Below, piece after piece: positions 7,014 through 15,497 of a stretch of DNA of 30,780 nt. The first letter of the stretch is position 1, and every line of letters begins with the position of its first letter. The stretch covers positions 1-30,780 of the forward strand of contig JBBSCO010000034.1 of the NCBI GenBank assembly GCA_038250235.1, written 5' to 3'. A program made the translations under genes and the position numbers. Below the pieces are notes generated by a model that had not been told where the DNA came from, searched no databases, and saw only the letters and a list, made by a program, of their open reading frames with translations. The stretch comes from JAAUTS01 sp038250235 (GTDB lineage: Bacteria; Verrucomicrobiota; Verrucomicrobiia; Methylacidiphilales; JAAUTS01).

Positions 7014-7847
7014 TCAGAAGTCGGTTGGAAGGCCGATTTCTTTCCAGGTCTCAAGTTCGCGCAGACGAGCTTTGCAGGTGCGTTCCACTTTATCGGTGGC
7101 GTATTTGCCCAGGACTAAACGTAAGGGAGGATTCTCTGAGTCCACGACCTTCAAAATAGCGTCAGCGGCCTTGGCGGGATCGCCGGGCTGCTGGCCGTCC
7201 ATTTTTTCGAGGAAAGACCCGAATTTGCCCACCGTGGCCTGATACTCCGGGAAACAATCAGGAGCCCGATCCAAAGAGCGGGCGATGAAGGCTGTGCGGA
7301 AGGGGCCGGGTTGAACGAGGGTGACTTTGATGCCGAGAGGTTTGAGTTCGGCCGCCAGACCTTCGGACAATCCTTCGAGGGCAAACTTGGTGGCTCCGTA
7401 AACGGAGAACCCGGCATAATTGCCGATGGCGGCTGCGGCGGACATGTTGATGATGTGGCCGTATTTCTGTTGTCGCATGAGGGGAAGTATGGCGCGAATG
7501 AGGGAGAGAGATCCGAAAAAATTGACTTCAAAGTTTCGGCGGATCTGTTCATCCGAACAATTTTCCAAAGAACCGAGCAGGCCATAGCCCGCATTGTTGA
7601 CGAGGACATCGATTCGCGGGATGAGTTGAAGGATGTTCTGTAGGGCTGGAGCCAGGGAGGTGTTGTCACTGAGATCCAGGGGCAGAATCCAGCAAGCGTC
7701 TGGATGATGTTCCTTAAACTCGCGGAGTTGGTCGGGATCGCGGGCCGTCGCCACCAGGCGGTCGCCACGAGCCAGAACTTTTTCGGCCAGAGCCCGTCCG
7801 AATCCTGAGGAGCATCCTGTAATCAACCATGTTTTTTGTTCAGACAT
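7014..7847 (-). CDS. Short-chain dehydrogenase/reductase (SDR family)
   Basis: This is a classical SDR with a Rossmann fold: TWLITGCSSGFGRALAEKVL (the TGxxxGxG cofactor loop), LDLSD, VLVNNAGYG, NMSAAAAIGNY (catalytic Ser) and the active-site pair in YGATKFALEGL (Tyr and Lys), then VQPGPFRT. The Arg after the first glycines (ATARDPDQL) suggests NADP preference. Start: the ATG at 7847 gives MSEQKTWLITG and has GGAA 9 bases upstream; an ATG five codons earlier (7862) has no ribosome site and would leave only 3 bases to the preceding gene. The product is 277 residues with a C-terminal extension typical of the retinol-dehydrogenase-like/YusZ-type subgroup. Substrate unknown. It lies between an old yellow enzyme and a nitroreductase. 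Confidence 0.92.
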   Translation of the reverse strand: MSEQKTWLITGCSSGFGRALAEKVLARGDRLVATARDPDQLREFKEHHPDACWILPLDLSDNTSLAPALQNILQLIPRIDVLVNNAGYGLLGSLENCSDEQIRRNFEVNFFGSLSLIRAILPLMRQQKYGHIINMSAAAAIGNYAGFSVYGATKFALEGLSEGLAAELKPLGIKVTLVQPGPFRTAFIARSLDRAPDCFPEYQATVGKFGSFLEKMDGQQPGDPAKAADAILKVVDSENPPLRLVLGKYATDKVERTCKARLRELETWKEIGLPTDF

Positions 7848-7865
7848 ATTAAAATATTCCATGGA

Positions 7866-8945
7866 TCAGGCTGTGGTCAAGGAGGGATAGTCTGTGTAGC
7901 CGCCGGAGCCTTGGGCGTAAAAGGTTTCCGGAACGGGGGAGTTGAGTGCGGCGTTTTGTCTGAAACGCTCGGGAAGATCGGGGTTGGCGATAAAAATTTT
8001 CCCCCAAGCCACTGCATCGGCCGTGCCGTCGGCCAGTGCTTTTTCCGCAGATTCCTTGGTGAAGGCTTCATTGGCGATATAGATGCCGCCGAAGAGTTTC
8101 TTTAGTTCGGGCCCGATGGCGGGCTTCTCTGGGTGGAGGTGGCCTTCCCGGCCGCAAAGGAAGGCGATTTTTCGTTCGCCCAAGGCCCGTGCGACATAAC
8201 TGAAGGTTGCCAAGGGATTGGAATCTCCCATGTCATGGGCGTCGCAGCGCGGGGCAAGATGCATGCCGACACGACCCGCACCCCAGACAGAGATGGCGGC
8301 ATCGGCAACTTCAAGCATGAGCCGTGCACGGTTTTCCAGGCTGCCTCCGTATTCGTCGGTTCTATGGTTGGTGCTGTCCTGCAGGAACTGATCGAGGAGA
8401 TAACCATTGGCGCCGTGGATTTCAACGCCGTCGAACCCGGCGAGTTGTGCATTTTCTGCGCCATGGCGGTAGGCTTCGATGATGGCAGGGATTTCTTCAC
8501 GCTCCAAACCCCGGGGAGTAACGAAGGTTTTTTTTGGCCGTATCAGGCTGACGTGACCTTCCGGGGTGATGGCACTGGGTGCGACGGGAGTTTGTCCGTT
8601 CAAATAAATCGGATCGGAGATGCGTCCAACATGCCACAGTTGAAGCAACATGATGCCTCCCTCTTCATGGACGGCTTTGGTGATTTCTTTCCATCCTTCA
8701 ACCTGTTCGTCGGACCATATGCCTGGGGTGTCGGGATAGCCCACACCCATGGGATCAACTGAAGTGGCCTCGGAGAGGATGAGTCCGGCGGAGGCGCGCT
8801 GGCGGTAATAATCGGCCATTAATCGATTTGGAACACGTCCCTGGCTGGAGCGACAACGTGTCAGCGGAGCCATAACGACGCGATTGCGGAGCCTGAAAGC
8901 ACCGGCCTGCAGGGGTGCAAAAAGCGGTGAATTTGTCATTTTCAT
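7866..8945 (-). CDS. Old yellow enzyme family NADH:flavin oxidoreductase (alkene reductase, NemA-like)
   Basis: The 359-residue FMN-dependent TIM-barrel enzyme reduces activated C=C bonds, or nitro esters, with NAD(P)H. The N-terminus (LFAPLQAGAFRLRNRVVMAPLTRCRS) is the classic OYE start. LQLWHVGRIS, GFDGVEIHGANGYLLDQFLQ (His and Asn that hold the substrate carbonyl), DEYGGSLENR, and late ADGTADAVAWGKIFIANPDLPER are all family motifs, and the length is standard. One region differs: the motif after VGMHLAPRCDAHDMGDS where E. coli NemA has RlSP. Two Met codons, MKM, are close at the start; the first is used. It precedes the SDR gene by about 18 bases in the same direction and follows the DUF5069 gene, so the run is probably one operon. 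Confidence 0.94.
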   Translation of the reverse strand: MKMTNSPLFAPLQAGAFRLRNRVVMAPLTRCRSSQGRVPNRLMADYYRQRASAGLILSEATSVDPMGVGYPDTPGIWSDEQVEGWKEITKAVHEEGGIMLLQLWHVGRISDPIYLNGQTPVAPSAITPEGHVSLIRPKKTFVTPRGLEREEIPAIIEAYRHGAENAQLAGFDGVEIHGANGYLLDQFLQDSTNHRTDEYGGSLENRARLMLEVADAAISVWGAGRVGMHLAPRCDAHDMGDSNPLATFSYVARALGERKIAFLCGREGHLHPEKPAIGPELKKLFGGIYIANEAFTKESAEKALADGTADAVAWGKIFIANPDLPERFRQNAALNSPVPETFYAQGSGGYTDYPSLTTA

Positions 8946-8972
8946 GCCGGTCTAGAAAAGCGACGCAAGGAA

Positions 8973-9428
8973 TTAAATGCGTTCTTCTTCCAGGTCGTAG
9001 ACATCAAAGAGCACATAGACGGGGCAGTTTTTGGGAATGAATTTCGGGATATAATCCTCCATGTATTCCTGGAGATTGTCGGGCAGATCTCCGATGCGCT
9101 TGTCCCGCCATTCGTTATTCCATCGTATGATTTCAATCCGGGGCCGGGTTTTGGCTTTTTCTTTGATCCAGACTTCGACCTCCGTATCGGTAGCCCCGGT
9201 GGCTACGAGGGCCTTGAAATCGTCATAGGCAATCCCGGTAAACTCCAAAAAAAACACATCGAGGGGACAGCCTGAGTGGTATTCGCCTGCGGTTCCGGCC
9301 AGAACGGAGCGGCATTTATCCAGGCAGCGGGCGGCGATAACATAGCCAGCCAGAGTTTCGCGTGGGCTTCGTGGGAATTCTTTGGTCAGGTCTTTGGCGA
9401 TCAATGTGAGTTTTTCGTTGGAATTCAT
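8973..9428 (-). CDS. DUF5069 domain-containing protein
   Basis: The 151-residue protein matches what I remember of DUF5069: an N-terminal DLTKEFPRSPRETLAGYVIAARCLDKCRS, then GTAGEYHSGCPLDVFFLEFTGI, and Trp-rich helices (VEVWIKE, IIRWNNEWRDKRIGDLP). The family is common in Verrucomicrobia and Planctomycetes and has no known function. The domain fills the protein, with no signal peptide or membrane segment. Conserved positions are the SPRE..GY..A..LDK motif and Gly-Glu-Tyr-His before CPLD. It is first in the four-gene - strand run, separated from the old yellow enzyme gene by 27 bases. It may therefore mark the start of the operon; the promoter would lie in the 258-base gap to its right. Confidence 0.85.
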   Translation of the reverse strand: MNSNEKLTLIAKDLTKEFPRSPRETLAGYVIAARCLDKCRSVLAGTAGEYHSGCPLDVFFLEFTGIAYDDFKALVATGATDTEVEVWIKEKAKTRPRIEIIRWNNEWRDKRIGDLPDNLQEYMEDYIPKFIPKNCPVYVLFDVYDLEEERI

Positions 9429-9686
9429 GGTATTTGAAGATTTCTTTGGAGGAGGGGTTAAAGAACGACTACAAACATCCTAGAGAACCGGAGCCAAGAG
9501 TCAAACGGGGCGCTCCATGGGTGGCAGGTCAGTTTGGTTGCAACCGAGCCCGCCGAGCCTCGGCTTCTTATCCGTTTCCAGAGTTTCACGACCCGGAGTT
9601 TGCGGCTAGAGCGGGGTTTCGTGGCAGGTTGAAAAAGCCTGCTTAGTTGATTGCTTCTTGCCGCGAGGAGCCTACTATGAAACCCG
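9429..9686. other. Intergenic region between divergent operons, two palindromes
   Basis: The gap has to hold promoters for both the - strand redox run and the + strand efflux operon. No clear -35/-10 pair was found. A perfect 10-base palindrome GGTTGCAACC lies at 9536-9545 and a hairpin-forming GCCGAGCCTCGGC at 9552-9564, close enough to form one regulatory or structural element. A 70-codon frame from a TTG at 9434 covers most of the gap but looks non-coding. Confidence 0.35.
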
Positions 9687-10778
9687 GTGAAAAACGTTAT
9701 TATCCTTTTTGTCGTGCTGGCCCTCCTAGGGGTGGGGGGCTACGCCGGTTGGACGGCCTGGCAGAAGAAACTGGGGTCGGAGCGTAATCAGATTGCGCCG
9801 GAAGAAACGGCAAAAGTGGAACGGCAGACGATCCAACTGACGGTGGAAGTGGCGGGGGATATAGAACCGGTGGTGCAGGTGGAGGTCAAAGCCGAGATCA
9901 GTGCCAAGATCAGAAAGCTTCACGTGGAGCTGGGACAAGAGGTCAAACAGGGAGACCTGTTGATGGAGTTGGACAATCAGGAGCTTTTGACGGAGAAGGC
10001 CTCGGCCGAGATCGAGATTGCAGGATTCAAACTCTCCGTTGAGAAAGCCCGGGCGGACCACAAACGTGACGAGCAGCTTTATAGCAAGCAATTGATAGCT
10101 GAGAGAACCATGTTGGATTCAAAAAGTGCGCTGGAGCTGGCGGAGAACAGCTTTGATAAGTCACAGAAACGTCTTCAAAACGTGATGGACCGTCTGGCCA
10201 AGAGCAAGGTCATGTCCCCGATGAGCGGCAGGATTCTGGAACTGCCGGTGGTGGAGGGGCAGGTGGTGGTCGCGGCGGCTTCCGTGAACTCCGGCACCTC
10301 TCTGATGAAAATCGCCGATTTAAAAAAGCTCCAGATCTCCACCCATGTCAACCAGGTGGACGTGGCCAAACTCAGCCTTAAAATGAACGTGGGTTTTTCG
10401 GTGGATTCGATCCCCGGAGTTACAATGGAGGGGCGTGTTCAGGAAATCGCGCCAACCGCCACGATCAAGAAAAACATCAAGGGATTTACTGTGGAACTGG
10501 CCATCGATGAGCCGGACCCGCGGCTCCGTCCGGGCATGACGGCGGATGTGGTGGTGCCGATCGAGAAGGTGGAAAACGCGCTGGCGGTTCCCCTGTCGGC
10601 GGTTTTCAGTGAAGGCGAAAAAAAAGTCGCATTTCTCCTTCCGACAGAAGGCAAGGGAGATGCGGAGATGCGTGAGTTGCAAATCGGTATTTCAAATATT
10701 GATTATGTGGAAATAAAATCCGGTCTAAGTGAGGGGGAGACGGTTGCCCTGACCCGCCCAAAACGAAAAGAAAAATAA
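9687..10778 (+). CDS. Efflux RND/MacA-type periplasmic adaptor subunit
   Basis: The 363-residue protein is a membrane fusion protein of the HlyD/MacA type. It has one N-terminal membrane anchor (NVIILFVVLALLGVGGYAGW, residues 3-22), a lipoyl-like half motif (EVKAEISAKIRKLHVELGQE, about 68-87), a coiled-coil hairpin (ASAEIEIAGFKLSVEKARAD to KSQKRLQNVM, about 120-168), the second lipoyl half (VMSPMSGRILELPVVEGQ), and beta-barrel and membrane-proximal domains up to RPKRKEK. It should link the ABC transporter encoded next to an outer-membrane exit duct; no TolC gene is present here. The GTG at 9687 is used because it is directly before the anchor. An ATG at 9677 with a better ribosome site (GAGGAG, 6 bases upstream) is out of frame by one base. 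It is first gene of a tightly packed operon. Confidence 0.92.
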   Translation: MKNVIILFVVLALLGVGGYAGWTAWQKKLGSERNQIAPEETAKVERQTIQLTVEVAGDIEPVVQVEVKAEISAKIRKLHVELGQEVKQGDLLMELDNQELLTEKASAEIEIAGFKLSVEKARADHKRDEQLYSKQLIAERTMLDSKSALELAENSFDKSQKRLQNVMDRLAKSKVMSPMSGRILELPVVEGQVVVAAASVNSGTSLMKIADLKKLQISTHVNQVDVAKLSLKMNVGFSVDSIPGVTMEGRVQEIAPTATIKKNIKGFTVELAIDEPDPRLRPGMTADVVVPIEKVENALAVPLSAVFSEGEKKVAFLLPTEGKGDAEMRELQIGISNIDYVEIKSGLSEGETVALTRPKRKEK

Positions 10779-10820
10779 GCAGCAGCTCCGGCTGTCCTGA
10801 ATTGGAGCTTTCGAAAAAAT

Positions 10821-11546
10821 ATGGCACTTATTGAAGTCCGGAATGTCCACAAGTTGTACCGGTTGGGCTCCCAGGAAATCCATGCATTGGACGGGGTATC
10901 TGTGGACATCGAGAGTGGGGAATACGTGGCCATCGTGGGGCCTTCCGGAAGCGGCAAGTCCACGCTGATGCATCTGATCGGCTGTCTGGACGTGCCGAGC
11001 ACCGGGACCCTGACCCTGGACGGAGTGGAAATTTCCGGAGCCAGCAGCAGCCGACTGTCACGTCTGCGCGGGGAAAAAATCGGCTTTGTTTTTCAAAGTT
11101 TCAATCTCCTGCCGAAGTTGAATGTGATGGAGAATGTGGAGTTGCCCCTCATCTACGGCGGGTTTTCCTCCAAGGTGAGAAAGGAGCGCGTTCTCAAGTC
11201 CTTGAAAGCCGTGGGGCTGGAAGATAGAATTCATCACCGCCCCAACCAGCTGTCCGGCGGACAGGCACAGCGTGTGGCCATTGCCCGGGCCCTGGTCAAT
11301 GAGCCCAAGCTGATTCTGGCCGATGAACCGACGGGGGCCTTGGATTCGCGCACCGGTGAGACGATTCTGGCTATGTTCCGTGAGCTGCATGCCAAAGGGA
11401 ACACGCTGGTATTGGTGACGCATGATCCCAAAATTGCTCTGGCGGCGGACAGGCGCATTGAAATCCTGGATGGCAAGATTGTCGGGGATTACCGCATTGA
11501 TCATAAGCGGCATCTGGAATCGGTTCCGGAGGTTCAACCGCCATGA
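10821..11546 (+). CDS. ABC transporter ATP-binding protein (MacB/LolD type)
   Basis: The 241-residue protein carries all ABC ATPase motifs: Walker A GPSGSGKST (residues 40-48), the Q-loop Gln in GFVFQSFNLLP (about 92), the signature LSGGQAQRVAIARAL (about 143-157), Walker B LILADEPTGALDS (about 164-176) and the switch His in VLVTHDPK. This is the MacB/LolD subgroup, which powers mechanotransmission rather than substrate translocation. Unlike E. coli MacB, ATPase and permease are separate genes. The stop overlaps the start of the first permease by ATGA (11543-11546). It is 42 bases after the adaptor gene; a GGAG lies 14 bases before its ATG. The transported substrate (drug, peptide or lipid) cannot be told. 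Confidence 0.95.
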   Translation: MALIEVRNVHKLYRLGSQEIHALDGVSVDIESGEYVAIVGPSGSGKSTLMHLIGCLDVPSTGTLTLDGVEISGASSSRLSRLRGEKIGFVFQSFNLLPKLNVMENVELPLIYGGFSSKVRKERVLKSLKAVGLEDRIHHRPNQLSGGQAQRVAIARALVNEPKLILADEPTGALDSRTGETILAMFRELHAKGNTLVLVTHDPKIALAADRRIEILDGKIVGDYRIDHKRHLESVPEVQPP

Positions 11547-12787
11547 ATATCCTGTTAGGGATCATGGAGGGGTTCCGGGAGATCTGGTCGCATAAGTTCC
11601 GCTCCTTTCTGACCATGTTGGGAGTTATTCTGGGAGTGGCCTCATTGCTGACCATGTTTTCCCTGACTGCCGGGGTGGCGGAAGGGTTTCGAAAAACGCT
11701 CACGTTGTGGGGTGGACTGGCTGTGGTGGAGTTGGTTGATGCCACTGTGCCGGAGGAACAGGAGGGTATCCGGGAAATCAGTCCGGGCCGCACTTACAGG
11801 GATGTTCTGGCCCTTCGTTCTTCGGCACCCTTGGTTTCTTTTGTTTCCCCCGAGGTCAGGATCAACGGGGATGTCACCCTGACCAACAAAGATAAGGTGG
11901 TCAGGATCGGGTGGGTGAGGGGAGTGGAATTTCCTTTTCTTGAAGTGGAGAGGCAAGTCATTGCGAAGGGCCGTTTTTTTACCGATCTGGATCTGGAGCA
12001 GCGCAACAGGGTGATTGCGCTGGGGTCGACTTTGGTCGGCCAACTTTTTGGGCCGGGACAGAATCCTGTTGGGCAGAGTATCAAGGTGGATGGCCACAGC
12101 TTCCGGGTGGTGGGGATCTTTGAGGAATACGGAGACCGTTTCAAGGACCGTGTCTGTGTCATGCCCCTGACCACGGTGCAGGAGTTGTGGTTTGGCGTCA
12201 CCATGGTGGGAGGGGTGGATCAGGGGCCTGACCAAAAACTTAGCCGGGTGATGATTAAGATCAAGGATACGGATCGTTTTGATGAGGCTTTGGAGCAGAT
12301 ACGCAATGTGATCTGGCAAACGCACCGGGGGATTGAGGATTTCGGATTCAATACGCGGCAGGATTGGGCGGAAAATATTGAAAACGGAGTGCGGGGCGTG
12401 CAGATCAGCGGAGGGATGATCGTGCTGGTGACCTTGCTGGCCGGAGGGGTTGGAATCACCAACATCATGCTGGCCAGTATCAAGGAGAGGACGCGCGAGA
12501 TCGGAATCCGGCGTGCGGTGGGAGCCACACCGGAGGGTATTTTTTTGCAGATCACGCTCGAGGCGGTGGTGCTATCCATTATCGCCGGGCTGCTGGGTCT
12601 GGCGGCTGGATATGGGTTAGTAGAACTTCTGAAAAAAGTTTCGTTGCAGGAACAGGCACCGATTCTCGAATCCAAGGCTGTTATTTATAGTTTTTTGTCA
12701 GCAGTTTTAACCGGGTTCCTGGCCGGTATTTTGCCGGCATGGAAAGCTTCCCAACTTCATCCCATCGAAGCCCTGAGGTTTGAATGA
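11543..12787 (+). CDS. ABC transporter permease, MacB/FtsX type (first of a tandem pair)
   Basis: The 414-residue protein has the FtsX/MacB plan: a cytoplasmic N-terminal helix and TM1 (HKFRSFLTMLGVILGVASLLTMF), a large periplasmic MacB_PCD domain (about residues 50-270), then three membrane helices: MIVLVTLLAGGVGITNIMLA, ITLEAVVLSIIAGLLGLAAG and YSFLSAVLTGFLAGILPAW. The conserved coupling motif REIGIRRAVGATPEGI is present, as is the C-terminal PIEALRFE. It overlaps the ATPase gene and the next permease gene by ATGA each, so the three are translated as a coupled set and in similar amounts. Residues in the TM1 region and the C-terminal half closely match the second permease, so the two are paralogues. 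Confidence 0.94.
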   Translation: MNILLGIMEGFREIWSHKFRSFLTMLGVILGVASLLTMFSLTAGVAEGFRKTLTLWGGLAVVELVDATVPEEQEGIREISPGRTYRDVLALRSSAPLVSFVSPEVRINGDVTLTNKDKVVRIGWVRGVEFPFLEVERQVIAKGRFFTDLDLEQRNRVIALGSTLVGQLFGPGQNPVGQSIKVDGHSFRVVGIFEEYGDRFKDRVCVMPLTTVQELWFGVTMVGGVDQGPDQKLSRVMIKIKDTDRFDEALEQIRNVIWQTHRGIEDFGFNTRQDWAENIENGVRGVQISGGMIVLVTLLAGGVGITNIMLASIKERTREIGIRRAVGATPEGIFLQITLEAVVLSIIAGLLGLAAGYGLVELLKKVSLQEQAPILESKAVIYSFLSAVLTGFLAGILPAWKASQLHPIEALRFE

Positions 12788-14118
12788 ATCTGGCCTATGC
12801 TGTTATGGAGGGGTTTCGTGATATCCAATCGCACAAGTTCCGCTCTTTTTTGACGGTGTTGGGAATTGTGCTGGGGGTGGCTTCGCTGCTGACGATGTTT
12901 GCCATTACCAAAGGCATGGCCAATTCCTTCCGTGATCAATTACAGCAAACGGGGGATCTGCAAAAGATCAGGATTGTGGCGGATACGCCACCGGCCCACC
13001 AGTCTGAGATTGCAGAGATCAGTCCAGGACTGACCTATCAGGATGCTATCGCTTTACGCAAAAATACGACTCTGGTTGAGTGGGTTTCCCCCTTTGTTAA
13101 TTTCGGGGCCAGATTGCACTTTGGTTCCAAATCAGACGGGACACGCATTGTGGGTGGCGATCCGGATTATATTTACATGGATCGTTTGGCGATCCAGGAC
13201 GGACGTTTCATCACGCCGATCGATGTGATACAGAAGGCGCGGGTGGTGGTTCTGGGGGATCAGGTTGTTTTGCGCCTGTTCGGGGCCCAGGGACCTGGTG
13301 TGGTGGGAAGCTGGGTAAAAATCAACGATATCCAATTCAAGGTGATTGGAACCATGCCCCGTTTTCTGTCGCTGGATCAACAACGGCTGGCGGAGCAGGG
13401 GGTTCTGGAGAAACGGGCGGAGAGGAGAAAAGAGCAGCGCTCGCGCGGCAGGCAACATGATCCTTTTTCGTTCAAACACGATCTGGCGGTTATTCCTATC
13501 ACCACGATGATGTCGGTATTCAAATCAGCCAATGTGGTGAATGGCACGGACGAGGGACCGGATCACAAACTTTCTGAGATTCAAGTGGGAATGCGGAGGG
13601 TGGAGGACGCGGTGGATGTGTTGGAATTTACCCAAAATACCCTCATCCAAACGCACCGGGGTATTCAGGATTTCCGTTTGGTGTATGACCGGGATCGCTT
13701 TGATGAGATTGAAAAGCGCGTTTGGGCCAGCCGCGTGAGCGGGGGCTTGATTGCCGGGATCGGGTTGATGGTGGGAGGAGTGGGGATCATGAACATCATG
13801 TTGGCCAGTATTACGGATCGGATACGTGAAATCGGGGTCAGGCGCGCGATCGGGGCCCAGCCTTTTGATATTTTCATCCAGGTGATCATGGAAGCCCTTT
13901 TACTGGCCCTGATTGGAGGGTTGATGGGTATTGCCATGGCTTACGGGATGATTTATGTGTTGGATAAGGTGGTTCGGATACCCACGCCGCCGGAGGTTGA
14001 ACCTTTGGCAGTGTTCATGAGCTTTGCGTTCGCTCTTGTCATTGGCGTGATGGCAGGTATTTATCCAGCTATCAGGGCTTCCACTTTAAAACCGGTTGAA
14101 GCATTGAAATTTGAATAA
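12784..14118 (+). CDS. ABC transporter permease, MacB/FtsX type (second of a tandem pair)
   Basis: At 444 residues this is a paralogue of the permease just upstream: both start MN....VMEGFR.I.SHKFRSFLT with VLGVASLLTMF, and share GGVGIMNIMLASI, REIGVRRAIGAQPFDIFIQV and the PVEALKFE end. The periplasmic domain is about 30 residues longer, with a basic insertion (KRAERRKEQRSRGRQ, about residues 217-231) absent from the first. Two different permeases with one ATPase suggest a heterodimeric transporter, by analogy with LolCE; a MacB-type homodimer is the alternative. The gene is translationally coupled by ATGA to the first permease, and only 9 bases separate it from the pilT-like gene that follows, so read-through into the pilus ATPase genes is likely. 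Confidence 0.94.
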   Translation: MNLAYAVMEGFRDIQSHKFRSFLTVLGIVLGVASLLTMFAITKGMANSFRDQLQQTGDLQKIRIVADTPPAHQSEIAEISPGLTYQDAIALRKNTTLVEWVSPFVNFGARLHFGSKSDGTRIVGGDPDYIYMDRLAIQDGRFITPIDVIQKARVVVLGDQVVLRLFGAQGPGVVGSWVKINDIQFKVIGTMPRFLSLDQQRLAEQGVLEKRAERRKEQRSRGRQHDPFSFKHDLAVIPITTMMSVFKSANVVNGTDEGPDHKLSEIQVGMRRVEDAVDVLEFTQNTLIQTHRGIQDFRLVYDRDRFDEIEKRVWASRVSGGLIAGIGLMVGGVGIMNIMLASITDRIREIGVRRAIGAQPFDIFIQVIMEALLLALIGGLMGIAMAYGMIYVLDKVVRIPTPPEVEPLAVFMSFAFALVIGVMAGIYPAIRASTLKPVEALKFE

Positions 14119-14127
14119 AAGTTACTG

Positions 14128-15474
14128 ATGGATACCAAGCCCTATAATGATTATGTCTTAAGCGCCAGCCTTCAGGCCGGGTGGATCACGGATGAACAGC
14201 AGCAGTTGGTGACTGGAGCCCTGCAGGGACTACCTCAGGCGGCGGCGTTGGATTTTCTGCTGGAACAACAGCTGATCAATCAGGACCAGCACCGGATGTT
14301 GCTGGATGCGATCTCGGTTGCCGTGCAACAGCAGGCTTCCACTCAGGTCAAAGAAATGCCGACGGCGCAGCCCTTTTCCGTCAACGAGTCAACGATGGAG
14401 GGTCTGCCCACTCTGGCTGAATTTCTGCAGATGGCTGTGGAAGTCGAGGCTTCCGATGTACATCTTGGTCCTTATTCCCCGCCTTTGATGCGGGTGCATG
14501 GCGGTCTGATGCCGATGCAGCAGGGCGCCCCGCCCTTGAGCCCGGAGCAGACGGAACACCTGGCCCGTCAGTTTTTGTTGGAGGATCAGATCAAGAAAGT
14601 CGAAGATCTGGGAGGGGTGGATTTCTGTTACGATCATCCGGGCCTCGCCCGTTTCCGTGCCAGCGTGGTGCGTCAGAGACGTGGGTGGGAATCGGTTTTC
14701 CGTATCGTCAGCAGTCGCATCCGGAGCATGAAAGAGCTGGAACTACCCGAGGTGCTTTACAGGTTGGTTAAATATCACAATGGACTGATTCTCGTCACAG
14801 GTTCTGTGGGTTGCGGTAAAACCACCACCTTGGCGGCGATGGTCAACCAGATCAACCAGGAGCGCAAAGACCACATCATCACACTGGAAGATCCCATTGA
14901 ATATGTTTTCCATCCCCAGAGCTGCCAGGTAACCCAGCGGGAAATTCATCACCATACGGATTCTTTCTCGTCAGCCCTCAGGGCCTCGCTCCGCCAGGAT
15001 CCCGATGTCATCATGGTGGGGGAAATGCGTGATCTGGAGACGATCTCCCTGGCCATCACCGCTTCCGAGACGGGCCATTTGGTTTTGGCCACCCTCCACA
15101 CGAGCAATGCGGCGAGGACGATGCAGCGTCTTCTGGACGTTTTCCCCGTCGAGCAACAATCCCAGATCCGCACCATGGTGAGCGAATCGTTTCGAGGTGT
15201 GGTTTGTCAGCAGTTGATTCCCCGTGCCGACGGCAAGGGCCGTGTTATGGCCCTGGAAATCATGACGAACAACCCGGCCATCGGAAACCTCATCCGTGAG
15301 GGCAAGAACTACATGCTGCCCGGCCAGATCCAGATCGGAAAAAAAGATGGGATGAGACTGATGGATGACTCGTTGATTCAGCTGGTCCGGGCTGGAACAA
15401 TCACCCAGGAAGAGGGCTATCAGCGATCCGAAAACAAGAAACAGTTTGCCCAGTGGCTGGCCGGAGGGGAGTGA
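14128..15474 (+). CDS. PilT/GspE-family ATPase with N-terminal extension (PilT-like 1)
   Basis: This hexameric ATPase family powers type IV pilus retraction. Residues 85-448 align with PilT: SDVHLGPY (N-domain), Walker A GSVGCGKTT (225-233; the usual form is GPTGSGKST), the Asp box ITLEDPIEYV (about 251-260), Walker B DVIMVGEMRD (about 293-302), the His box GHLVLATLHTSNA (about 316-328), and AIGNLIREGK near the C-terminus, the PilT-specific AIRNLIRE motif with one change. The first 85 residues, missing in PilT, hold a helical part (YVLSASLQAGWITDEQQQLV...LLEQQLINQDQ) of the kind found at the start of GspE/PilB, perhaps for contacting a partner. It may act with the second PilT. Start ATG lies 9 bases after the permease stop, within the same transcript. 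Confidence 0.9.
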   Translation: MDTKPYNDYVLSASLQAGWITDEQQQLVTGALQGLPQAAALDFLLEQQLINQDQHRMLLDAISVAVQQQASTQVKEMPTAQPFSVNESTMEGLPTLAEFLQMAVEVEASDVHLGPYSPPLMRVHGGLMPMQQGAPPLSPEQTEHLARQFLLEDQIKKVEDLGGVDFCYDHPGLARFRASVVRQRRGWESVFRIVSSRIRSMKELELPEVLYRLVKYHNGLILVTGSVGCGKTTTLAAMVNQINQERKDHIITLEDPIEYVFHPQSCQVTQREIHHHTDSFSSALRASLRQDPDVIMVGEMRDLETISLAITASETGHLVLATLHTSNAARTMQRLLDVFPVEQQSQIRTMVSESFRGVVCQQLIPRADGKGRVMALEIMTNNPAIGNLIREGKNYMLPGQIQIGKKDGMRLMDDSLIQLVRAGTITQEEGYQRSENKKQFAQWLAGGE

Positions 15475-15497
15475 TCCGCAGGCTTTAAAGGAACCGT

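Noticed and set aside
8133..8762. 209-codon + strand frame opposite the old yellow enzyme gene
   Set aside because: The - strand frame has all OYE motifs; this one has none.
9434..9646. 70-codon frame from TTG in the gap before the adaptor gene
   Set aside because: Start codon is a weak TTG, composition is Arg/Pro/Ala-rich without a recognisable domain, and it covers palindromes. No support for translation.
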